DNA from: Candidatus Gastranaerophilales bacterium
GTDB lineage: Bacteria; Cyanobacteriota; Vampirovibrionia; Gastranaerophilales; Gastranaerophilaceae
Reading direction: 5' to 3'
DNA: 37,516 nt
Assembly (NCBI GenBank): GCA_944326615.1
Contig: CALVEO010000014.1
Location: forward strand, 1 to 37,516
The notes below the pieces were generated by a model that was not told the DNA's origin, did no database searches, and saw only the letters and a list, made by a program, of their open reading frames with translations. Below are positions 14,376-21,063 of this stretch, one piece after another (the stretch's first letter is position 1; each line of letters starts with the position of its first letter). The position numbers and the translations under genes are program-made.

Positions 14376-15386
14376 CTAGCAAATCCCCTCACGCAGTCTT
14401 ATAATTGCTCCACCCCAGGTCATTCCGGCGCCAAATCCACACAGAACAGCTGTTGTTCCGAGTTTTACATTGCCTTTTTCAACGCTTTCAGCGAGCGCAA
14501 TAGGAATTGAAGCTGCAGATGTGTTGCCATAGTATTTGATATTTGTAACGACTTTTTCATCAGGATAACCCAGTCTTTCCTGAACAGCCTGAATAATTCT
14601 TATATTCGCCTGATGCGGAATCAGATAATCTATATCTTCAGGCTTCAAACCTGCATCAGATATAAGATTTTCAACGTAATGCGGAAGAACTTTTGCAACA
14701 AATGTATAAACACCGCGTCCGTTCATTCTTATACCTTTTGGTTTTTCTTCATACTGCTCCACAAGCGGGCAATTTTTTCCGTCAAATGAAAGTTCTATTA
14801 AATTTCCGTAGTTTCCGTCAGCTTTAATATCAATTGCAATAATATCGTCAATACCGTCCTCTGCCTGAGTTACAACCATTGCACCGGCACCATCGCCAAA
14901 TAAAATTGAAGTGCTTCTGTCTTCCCAGTTTACAAGGCGTGAATTGTTATCTGTTGCGACAATCAAGATATTTTTGTACATACCTGATGCAATATATGCT
15001 TTTGCAATGCTTAAGCCGTAAATCAACCCCGAGCACGCTGCAGTTATATCAAAAGCCGGGATTTGAGCTTTTATTCCTAATCTTTGATGAATATGACATG
15101 CTATTGCAGGATACAAATCAGGCGGTGCAGAAGATGCTGCCACAATTAAATCAATATCATCGGGTTTCATCTTTGCTTTTTCAAGAGCTTTTTCAGCAGC
15201 TTCCAAGCCTAAATCAATAGCGTTTTGCTCGCCTGATACAACACGTCTTTCCTTAATCCCCGTACGTGTATAAATCCATTCGTCAGATGTTTCATATAAC
15301 TGTGTCAAATCATCGTTTGTAATAACTGTCTCGGGTAAACTGTATCCTACTCCCGCAATTCTCAACGGAATTAATTTATCTGTCAT
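14376..15386 (-). CDS. fabH: 3-oxoacyl-[ACP] synthase III (KAS III)
   Basis: It starts fatty-acid synthesis by condensing acetyl-CoA with malonyl-ACP. Catalytic residues are Cys118 in TAACSGL, His258 in PHQANIR and Asn288 in GNTSAAS; the C-terminal GFGAGMTWG is intact. At 336 residues it is slightly longer than average. It starts 6 bases after the plsX stop, so the two are one transcript. Confidence 0.95.
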   Translation of the reverse strand: MTDKLIPLRIAGVGYSLPETVITNDDLTQLYETSDEWIYTRTGIKERRVVSGEQNAIDLGLEAAEKALEKAKMKPDDIDLIVAASSAPPDLYPAIACHIHQRLGIKAQIPAFDITAACSGLIYGLSIAKAYIASGMYKNILIVATDNNSRLVNWEDRSTSILFGDGAGAMVVTQAEDGIDDIIAIDIKADGNYGNLIELSFDGKNCPLVEQYEEKPKGIRMNGRGVYTFVAKVLPHYVENLISDAGLKPEDIDYLIPHQANIRIIQAVQERLGYPDEKVVTNIKYYGNTSAASIPIALAESVEKGNVKLGTTAVLCGFGAGMTWGGAIIRLREGIC

Positions 15387-15392
15387 ATATTT

Positions 15393-16451
15393 TTATTCCT
15401 CATAAAACTTGGCTATTTTTTCGTTTATACCTGTTTCAACGGCAAATTTTGCGACTCTTACGGCATTTTTAATTGCATAAGCTTTGCTTCTTCCATGGGA
15501 TATAACAGTTATTCCTTTGACGCCTAAAAGCAGTGCTCCGCCGAATTCTTCATAGTTAATTTTTGTATAAATTCTTTTCATAAACGGTTTTGCAAGCAGC
15601 CCTATAACTTTGCCGAGTAAATCTGCCTTAAATTCCTGTTTCAACATTCTGAATAACATCTGGGATGTGCCTTCTGTCACTTTTAAAGCAACATTACCGA
15701 CAAAGCCGTCGCAAACTACAACATCGCAGACACTCAGGAAAATTTCTTTACCTTCAATATTTCCGACAAAATTCAATTTATCCTGCTGTTCTTCAAGAAG
15801 TTTATATGTAGCCTGTGCAAGTTCATTTCCCTTGCCAGCCTCTTCGCCTATATTCAAAACTCCGACTCTCGGATGTTCAATACCGAGAACATTTTTAGAA
15901 AAAGTAGCACCCATAATAGCGAATTGATGAAGCATTTCAGGAGTACAGTTACTGTTTGCACCACCGTCAATAACAACAATAGGTTTCTTTATTGTAGGCA
16001 GAGTAACTGCAATTGCAGGTCTGTCAATTCCGGGAATTCTTCCTAAACCGAATAAGCTTGAGGCCATAGCAGCGCCGGTTGAGCCTGCGGCAACAACAGC
16101 ATCGGAACTTCCCTGGGCAACTGCATCAACTGCCAGAACGATAGATGATTTTTTCTTTTTACGAATAGCCTGCCCGGGGGCTTCACCCATTTCAATAACC
16201 TCAGAGGCATGGGTAATTTTAATATCAAGTTTAGACGTATCAATTTTCATGCGGTATTTTGCAGCACCACCCTTGCCATGGTCAGTCATAAAGCCTTCAT
16301 GGGAAATTTTATCAAGCTCCTGCTCAATTCTATCCTGTTTTCCAACAAGTTCAATTGCTACGCCATATTCTTTTGCTGCCCAAACAGCACCTGCCACAAT
16401 TTCGTGAGGAGCGTGATCACCGCCCATTGCATCTATTGCTATTCTTGTCAT
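15393..16451 (-). CDS. plsX: Phosphate acyltransferase PlsX
   Basis: A 352-residue enzyme making acyl-phosphate from acyl-ACP for phospholipid synthesis. It begins with the hallmark IAIDAMGGDHAP and includes ASEVIEMGEAPG, GSTGA and DGFVGNVALK. GGAGAGGGAT precedes the start. The rpmF-plsX-fabH order is the common bacterial arrangement. Confidence 0.95.
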   Translation of the reverse strand: MTRIAIDAMGGDHAPHEIVAGAVWAAKEYGVAIELVGKQDRIEQELDKISHEGFMTDHGKGGAAKYRMKIDTSKLDIKITHASEVIEMGEAPGQAIRKKKKSSIVLAVDAVAQGSSDAVVAAGSTGAAMASSLFGLGRIPGIDRPAIAVTLPTIKKPIVVIDGGANSNCTPEMLHQFAIMGATFSKNVLGIEHPRVGVLNIGEEAGKGNELAQATYKLLEEQQDKLNFVGNIEGKEIFLSVCDVVVCDGFVGNVALKVTEGTSQMLFRMLKQEFKADLLGKVIGLLAKPFMKRIYTKINYEEFGGALLLGVKGITVISHGRSKAYAIKNAVRVAKFAVETGINEKIAKFYEE

Positions 16452-16465
16452 CTTATCCCTCTCCG

Positions 16466-16566
16466 TTATAAAGATACTAAATTTCTAAGGCCTTAAAGGC
16501 AATAAGGCATTTCGTTGAAATATTATATGAAAGACTTATTGCCTTAGTATCTTAATGCCTTAGTAT
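16466..16566. repeat. 8-bp-unit inverted array, element C
   Basis: Left arm 16466-16506: TTATAAAG, ATACTAAA, TTTCTAAG, GCCTTAAAG (9 nt), GCAATAAG. After a 28-nt spacer, right arm 16535-16566, whose reverse complements are ATACTAAG, GCATTAAG, ATACTAAG and GCAATAAG. It fills the gap between rpmF (stop 3 nt away) and plsX. Confidence 0.8.
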
Positions 16567-16568
16567 TC

Positions 16569-16913
16569 TTATTCTTCTTTCTCAGCAACTTCAGTTTCAG
16601 CTTTAGCTTCATCTTCTGCTGCTTCTGCTTTAACTTCTTCTACTGCGGGTTGTTCTTCAACCTTTTCTGCAGCTGCCGCCTTCTTGGTTGATTTTTTAGC
16701 CGGTTTCTTTTCTTCTTTAACCGGAGCTTCTTCAACTCTGTCTTTAATGCTTACGGGTTTTCCTTTGTAAGTTCCGCAAGCTGTGCATACTGTGTGTGTT
16801 AATACTGTTGCTCCGCAGTTAGGGCACTTTGTAGTTTCCGGTTTTGTTGCTTTCCAGTTACTTCTTCTGTGTCCTTGTGCTGAATGTCCTGTTCTTTTCT
16901 TAGGTACTGCCAT
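16569..16913 (-). CDS. rpmF: Ribosomal protein bL32 with long acidic tail
   Basis: Residues 1-57 are a normal bL32: MAVPKKRTGHSAQGHRRSNW, then a four-Cys zinc site (CPNCG...CTACG). The usual protein ends near here, but this one continues for about 57 more residues, very rich in Ala, Glu and Lys (for example KKAAAAEKVEEQ), ending EKEE. The extension is low-complexity and probably disordered. Reading frame and codon use continue without a break. Confidence 0.93.
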   Translation of the reverse strand: MAVPKKRTGHSAQGHRRSNWKATKPETTKCPNCGATVLTHTVCTACGTYKGKPVSIKDRVEEAPVKEEKKPAKKSTKKAAAAEKVEEQPAVEEVKAEAAEDEAKAETEVAEKEE

Positions 16914-16955
16914 TTTTCTTTTTCCTTTTTTATTTTCTTATACTACTTATATTTC

Positions 16956-17444
16956 TTATTTACCGTCAATCTTAATGTTTTTAAATACATCTAATCTCGG
17001 GTCGGATAAATTTTCTTCTTTCAAAAATTTATTCCCATTACAATTTATACCACAAACTTTTTTATTTGGTAAATTTAATATTACAGATTGATACAATAAG
17101 TCATAAATATCAATTTCATCAGCGCCGTCAAGATCGGTTACAAACTGTCCTTCTTTTAGTTCAAGCTCCTGCCCGTAATCATCCAGCAGGGCTTTTTTGG
17201 CAAACATTTCATCTATATCAAAATCAAATTTATGCTCAAATTCATTTAGGCATAAATCGCATTCAAGTTTTACGCATCCTTTGACATTGCCGCTGACTTC
17301 TATAAATTCGCCGAGTGATTTTATTTCCAAATCAGATATTACAGGAGTAACACAATTGAGTCCCTCAATTTTATCCTCAAAATGGAAATCAAGAGACTTG
17401 GAAGGTGTATTTTCAAGTTCTTCTATTGAAATTTTGTAATCCAT
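16956..17444 (-). CDS. DUF177 (YceD-like) protein
   Basis: A 162-residue protein with the family core in which two Cys appear as LECDLCLNEFEH, after a strand-rich first half and before a DxxEM-like segment. A further Cys pair (CGINC) lies near the C-terminus. DUF177 genes sit directly upstream of rpmF in most bacteria and affect 23S rRNA or ribosome assembly in plants and bacteria. It starts 1 base after the stop of the preceding small gene. Confidence 0.82.
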   Translation of the reverse strand: MDYKISIEELENTPSKSLDFHFEDKIEGLNCVTPVISDLEIKSLGEFIEVSGNVKGCVKLECDLCLNEFEHKFDFDIDEMFAKKALLDDYGQELELKEGQFVTDLDGADEIDIYDLLYQSVILNLPNKKVCGINCNGNKFLKEENLSDPRLDVFKNIKIDGK

Positions 17445-17445
17445 C

Positions 17446-17697
17446 TTATCCTACGTACTGTTCTTCTTGAATTGCAAGAGCTGCAATCTGATTTGAGATA
17501 AAGCTGACTTTTTTTAAAGGTCCTAGAGTTTCTTTTTCAATCAAAACAGCTGAAGTGCTTTTAATAGACTGTTGTAATTCTGCGTAAAGTTCTTCCGGTT
17601 TTTCAACATACAGAACCAAAGGTGCTGTTGAACCTTTCAAAAAAACTAATACGGAAATTCTTTTTTTAATATTTTGTGCATTAAATTGCTGTGCCAT
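17446..17697 (-). CDS. Small hypothetical protein, first gene of the rpmF/fab transcript
   Basis: An 83-residue protein, not recognised. It alternates beta and helix: RISVLVFLKG, APLVLYV, a helix EELYAELQQSIKS, a strand TSAVLIEKE, then KKVSFISNQIAALAIQEE. ATG 17697 follows GGAG with 7-nt spacing; the GTG at 17703 is less likely. It is the first gene after the promoter at 17736-17765. Confidence 0.65.
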   Translation of the reverse strand: MAQQFNAQNIKKRISVLVFLKGSTAPLVLYVEKPEELYAELQQSIKSTSAVLIEKETLGPLKKVSFISNQIAALAIQEEQYVG

Positions 17698-17735
17698 TTT
17701 CACACTCCTTTTATTTTATTGTAGCAAGCATCAAA

Positions 17736-17765
17736 ATTATAAAATAAAAGTAGAAGTATTGTCAA
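17736..17765 (-). promoter_or_regulatory. Promoter of the DUF177-rpmF-plsX-fabH transcript
   Basis: Minus strand: perfect TTGACA (17765-17760), 18-bp spacer, perfect TATAAT (17741-17736), giving a leader of about 35 nt. Confidence 0.8.
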
Positions 17766-17790
17766 TTTCATAAGATATGTTATTTGTATA

Positions 17791-17814
17791 TTTCCCTCTC
17801 CCAAGATAGGGAAA
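17791..17814. promoter_or_regulatory. Inverted repeat between the divergent fab and acyl-ACP promoters
   Basis: TTTCCCT (17791-17797) and AGGGAAA (17808-17814) with a 10-nt gap, 26 bp upstream of one -35 box and 18 bp upstream of the other. It could be an operator shared by both transcripts. Alternatively it is a worn copy of a CCCTCTCCC-type dispersed palindrome. Confidence 0.45.
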
Positions 17815-17832
17815 GTTTATATTACATAAAAT

Positions 17833-17861
17833 TTGACTTTACTAATCAATTAAGTTATAAA
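17833..17861 (+). promoter_or_regulatory. Promoter of the acyl-ACP tailoring/export cluster
   Basis: TTGACT (17833-17838), 17-bp spacer, TATAAA (17856-17861), about 19 nt before the first acyl carrier protein start. Confidence 0.65.
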
Positions 17862-17880
17862 TATTATTAGGTGAATTAAG

Positions 17881-18147
17881 ATGTGTTTGGAAAAAGAAAT
17901 TAAAAATTTAATTATTGAATCGCTTGAATTAGAAGATATAACATCAGATGATATTAAAGATGATGAGCCGTTATTTATAAGCGGATTAGGCTTAGACAGC
18001 ATTGATGCTTTAGAACTTGGCATGGCTTTAAAGAAAAAATATCATATTGATTTAAGCGAAGATAAAGAAGAAAATAAAAAGCATTTTTACTCTGTTAAGA
18101 CTATAGCTGACTATATCAGAAGCTGTAAAGGCTCTGAGAAAAAATAA
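17881..18147 (+). CDS. Acyl carrier protein 1 of aryl-polyene-like cluster
   Basis: An 88-residue phosphopantetheine-binding protein with attachment Ser40 in GLGLDSIDALEL. It is distinct from the housekeeping acpP: the motif is DSID and the spacing of acidic residues differs. It is the first gene of a plus-strand operon. Pairs of adjacent ACP genes at the head of the operon are typical of aryl-polyene and flexirubin clusters. Confidence 0.87.
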   Translation: MCLEKEIKNLIIESLELEDITSDDIKDDEPLFISGLGLDSIDALELGMALKKKYHIDLSEDKEENKKHFYSVKTIADYIRSCKGSEKK

Positions 18148-18162
18148 AAAGGATTGGCAAAA

Positions 18163-18411
18163 GTGGCAAAATACTCAAGAGAACAAATTTTCGATAGATT
18201 AAAAAGTATTCTGGCTGATGATTTTGAAATTGAATCTGATAAACTCGTGCCGGAGGCTAATTTATTTGAGGATTTAGAGCTTGACAGTATTGACGCGGTT
18301 GATTTAGCAGTTAAACTGCAGGAATTTACGGGACAAAAAATACCGCCTGAAAATTTTAAACAGATAAAAACTCTTGAGGATGTTGTTACAGCCGTCGAAA
18401 AACTGGTTTAA
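18163..18411 (+). CDS. Acyl carrier protein 2 of aryl-polyene-like cluster
   Basis: An 82-residue ACP with Ser42 in DLELDSIDAVDL. The GTG at 18163 is preferred because AAGGA lies 9 nt before it; a TTG 9 bases upstream touches that ribosome site. It is 15 bases downstream of ACP 1. Confidence 0.85.
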   Translation: MAKYSREQIFDRLKSILADDFEIESDKLVPEANLFEDLELDSIDAVDLAVKLQEFTGQKIPPENFKQIKTLEDVVTAVEKLV

Positions 18412-18432
18412 AACAGTGGAACGGAAGGCAAA

Positions 18433-18876
18433 ATGTCAGAAGGACAAGCCGTTTACATAAAAAAACTTAAACCTTTATTGCCGCTTTGTGGTACTTTATG
18501 TGTTGTTTTGCTTTTTCATTTCAGTAAAATTTACGTGTTGAAATTTTATCCCGTTATTGTAAATACATTTATCTTTTGTGTATTTTTCGCATCCCTGTTT
18601 TGCAGGGAAACTGTTATACAAAAAATCGCAAAAAAAATGGAAGGCGGAGTTTTAGATGATTTTACAAAAAATTATACACGTAATCTTACTTATGTCTGGT
18701 GTGTTTTTTTGTTTATAAATCTTTCAATATCAATAGCAACTGTTTTTATGCCAGCAAAAGTGTGGGAATTATATAATGCCTGTATTTCATATATTGCACT
18801 CGGTGTAATGTTCGGGGTAGAATATATTGTAAGAATTATTTTGAGAGCAAGGCACAAAAAACATGCAAACCAATAA
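18433..18876 (+). CDS. COG4648-type four-helix membrane protein
   Basis: A 147-residue inner-membrane protein with four hydrophobic segments (about 14-35, 37-57, 75-98 and 108-132) and a basic C-terminus. Small membrane proteins of this type occur between the ACP and acyl-ligase genes in aryl-polyene clusters; their role is unknown. A ribosome site (GGAAGG) is present. Its end overlaps the next gene by 14 bases. Confidence 0.7.
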   Translation: MSEGQAVYIKKLKPLLPLCGTLCVVLLFHFSKIYVLKFYPVIVNTFIFCVFFASLFCRETVIQKIAKKMEGGVLDDFTKNYTRNLTYVWCVFLFINLSISIATVFMPAKVWELYNACISYIALGVMFGVEYIVRIILRARHKKHANQ

Positions 18877-20125
18877 AAAACCTTTCATATTCAAAACATC
18901 AGGTTCAAGCGGAGAGCCTAAAACTGTAAAAAAAAGTTATGAAGCACTTCTTGCAGAAGCACATGACATGGCAGATTTTTTCAAATTTCCGCCTGATACG
19001 GTGATAGTATCAACAGTAAGCCCCGAGCACATGTACGGCATAACATTTACCGTTATGCTTCCGGATGTTGCAGGATGCAGAGCTGATAAAGAAAGAATTT
19101 TTTATACCGAAGATATAAAAGATTACGAAAAATTTGTTTTTGTATCAACTCCTTCTTTTCTTGAAAAACTTGCAAAATATGAGTTCACATTTAAACATAA
19201 ACCGCAGATGATTATAAGTGCAGGTGCAAAACTAAATGATAAAGTTTTTGAATACTTTGAAGGAATATCAAAGGGTGTTACCGAAATTTATGGAAGCTCG
19301 GAAGCCGGTGTTATTGCATACAGACAATCACATAGCAGTCTTTTAAAACCATTTGCAAATGTTTCTATTCAAATTAAAGACGGCAAAACTATAGTAAAAT
19401 CAAATTATTTTGACGAACCGGAAATTGTTTTAGATGATGAGCTTGAATTTTTTGATGAAGGTTTTAAAGTAAAAGGACGCAACGACAGGATTGTAAAAAT
19501 TCAGGAAAAACGTATCTCTTTAGCGGAAGTTGAAAATGATTTAAATTCATCTGATTTAATTGAAAAGTCATATTGCCTGAAGTTGAATGACAGACTTTGT
19601 GCGGCAGTTGTATTGGATGAAAAAGGCAGACAAATTTTAGAAAAAAACGGAAAATTTAAACTTGTAAAAACTATAAAATCTAATATGGCGGGTGCAGCGG
19701 CACGCTGCAAAAAATGGCGTTTTTTGTTCGATCTGCCAGTAAATGAACGCGGAAAAGTTAACGCAAAAAGAATAAAAGAAATTTTTAATACAAATATAAC
19801 TTATCCTTATGTTATTGATTATTTAATAAACAGTACAGATGCACAATTTGATTTAATTTTCCCCCGCGAAAGTAATTTCTTTAGTGGACATTTCACAAAT
19901 TTCCCGATTTTGCCCGGAGTTGTACAATTATTTTTTGTAAAAGAATTTATAAAAGACGGATTTAACCTTGATTTTGTACCGCAAAAGTTTAAGAAGATTA
20001 AATTTTCATCTATTATAAAACCTGATGAAAAAGTAAGCCTCTGCCTGAAAAAATCGGAAAATTCTATTGATTTTAAGTTTACAAAAGGTGATAAAATTTT
20101 TTCTTCCGGCACTTTTGTTTTATAA
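18863..20125 (+). CDS. Acyl-ACP/AMP ligase fused to a hot-dog dehydratase
   Basis: Residues 1-310 are a short adenylate-forming enzyme: phosphate loop TSGSSGEPK (12-20), IYGSSEAG, GRNDRIV and a C-terminal ERGKVN with the catalytic Lys. They would activate an acyl or aryl acid and load an ACP. Residues about 315-420 are a FabZ/ApeI-like hot-dog domain with GHFTNFPILPGV and the catalytic His343. The acidic residue expected five positions after the PGV segment appears to be Phe (by eye), so dehydratase activity is uncertain. In aryl-polyene clusters the two functions are, as I recall, separate neighbouring genes. Confidence 0.8.
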   Translation: MQTNKKPFIFKTSGSSGEPKTVKKSYEALLAEAHDMADFFKFPPDTVIVSTVSPEHMYGITFTVMLPDVAGCRADKERIFYTEDIKDYEKFVFVSTPSFLEKLAKYEFTFKHKPQMIISAGAKLNDKVFEYFEGISKGVTEIYGSSEAGVIAYRQSHSSLLKPFANVSIQIKDGKTIVKSNYFDEPEIVLDDELEFFDEGFKVKGRNDRIVKIQEKRISLAEVENDLNSSDLIEKSYCLKLNDRLCAAVVLDEKGRQILEKNGKFKLVKTIKSNMAGAAARCKKWRFLFDLPVNERGKVNAKRIKEIFNTNITYPYVIDYLINSTDAQFDLIFPRESNFFSGHFTNFPILPGVVQLFFVKEFIKDGFNLDFVPQKFKKIKFSSIIKPDEKVSLCLKKSENSIDFKFTKGDKIFSSGTFVL

Positions 20126-20132
20126 TAATGTT

Positions 20133-20546
20133 ATGAAAAAGATTTCGGCAGAGATGATACTTGATGTGCCTTTTTATGACGCTGATTCAATGAAAATTGT
20201 ATGGCATGGGAATTATGTAAAATATCTTGAGATTGCAAGATGTGATTTGCTGTCAAAAGTCGGCTATACATATTTAGATATGATGAATGAAGGGATTGCT
20301 TATCCGGTTGCGACTATGGAATTGAAATATATAAAGTCTGCAAAATTCGGTCAAAAACTCAAAATTATAACAGAAATCACTGAATATGAACCTGCTCTGT
20401 ATCTAAAATACGAAATTTTTGATAATGAAACAGGCGAAAAGCTTTTTAAAGCAAAAAGCATGCAGATATGTATTGATGCAAAAACAGGGGAAAGTATCTA
20501 TAGCGCGCCAAAAAAATTTGTTAAAAAACTGGAGGAGTATGAATAG
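20133..20546 (+). CDS. Acyl-CoA/ACP thioesterase, 4-hydroxybenzoyl-CoA thioesterase type
   Basis: A 137-residue single hot-dog domain protein: FYDADSMKIVWHGNYVKYLE matches the family start, in which the second Asp is catalytic, and MELKYIKSAKFGQ follows. It should hydrolyse an acyl thioester, releasing or proofreading chains on the cluster ACPs. There is no ribosome site; a TATAAT ending 6 nt before the ATG overlaps the stop of the previous gene, so it may also start a leaderless mRNA. Confidence 0.82.
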   Translation: MKKISAEMILDVPFYDADSMKIVWHGNYVKYLEIARCDLLSKVGYTYLDMMNEGIAYPVATMELKYIKSAKFGQKLKIITEITEYEPALYLKYEIFDNETGEKLFKAKSMQICIDAKTGESIYSAPKKFVKKLEEYE

Positions 20547-21063
20547 ATTTTTAGCTTTAGCGGTTTTAATTTTAACCGGAACAAATTTTTGTCTTGCATC
20601 AGATGATATTTTTAATCATCCGTCAACAAGCAAAGAAATTTCTAAACTGATGCCGGAATTGAAAAACGCATCATGCAAATTTGAGCAAGAAAAATATATA
20701 AGCTCAACGGTTTTAAAATCAGGCGGAAATTTTAAATTTATTAAAGATAAAGGCGCAATTTTTGAAACTTTATACCCGATAAAATCCACTGTCTCTTACA
20801 CATCATCACAAAACAGGCAGATGAATGATGTAATTGTTGCTATTTCAAATAAAAATTACGCTTATCTGGATAAAAATTTCAATTTATACTACAAGTACGA
20901 AAATGAAAAATGGATTGTAGGGCTGAAACCTAAAAAAAGTTCTGCTGTTTCTTCACAGCTTAATAATATTATCATTAAAGGAAAAACCGACATTGATAAT
21001 ATCAAAATTGATACGGTAAAAAACGGAATTACGGATATTTCTTTTAAATGCATAACAAATTAA
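20539..21063 (+). CDS. LolA-like periplasmic protein
   Basis: A 174-residue protein with a signal peptide (MNRFLALAVLILTGTNFCLA, cut after about residue 20). The following beta-rich region FEQEKYISSTVLKSGGNFKFIKDKG is the typical opening of the LolA/COG2834 fold. It probably chaperones a lipid-like product across the periplasm. The start follows GGAGGAG and overlaps the thioesterase end by 8 bases. Confidence 0.78.
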   Translation: MNRFLALAVLILTGTNFCLASDDIFNHPSTSKEISKLMPELKNASCKFEQEKYISSTVLKSGGNFKFIKDKGAIFETLYPIKSTVSYTSSQNRQMNDVIVAISNKNYAYLDKNFNLYYKYENEKWIVGLKPKKSSAVSSQLNNIIIKGKTDIDNIKIDTVKNGITDISFKCITN

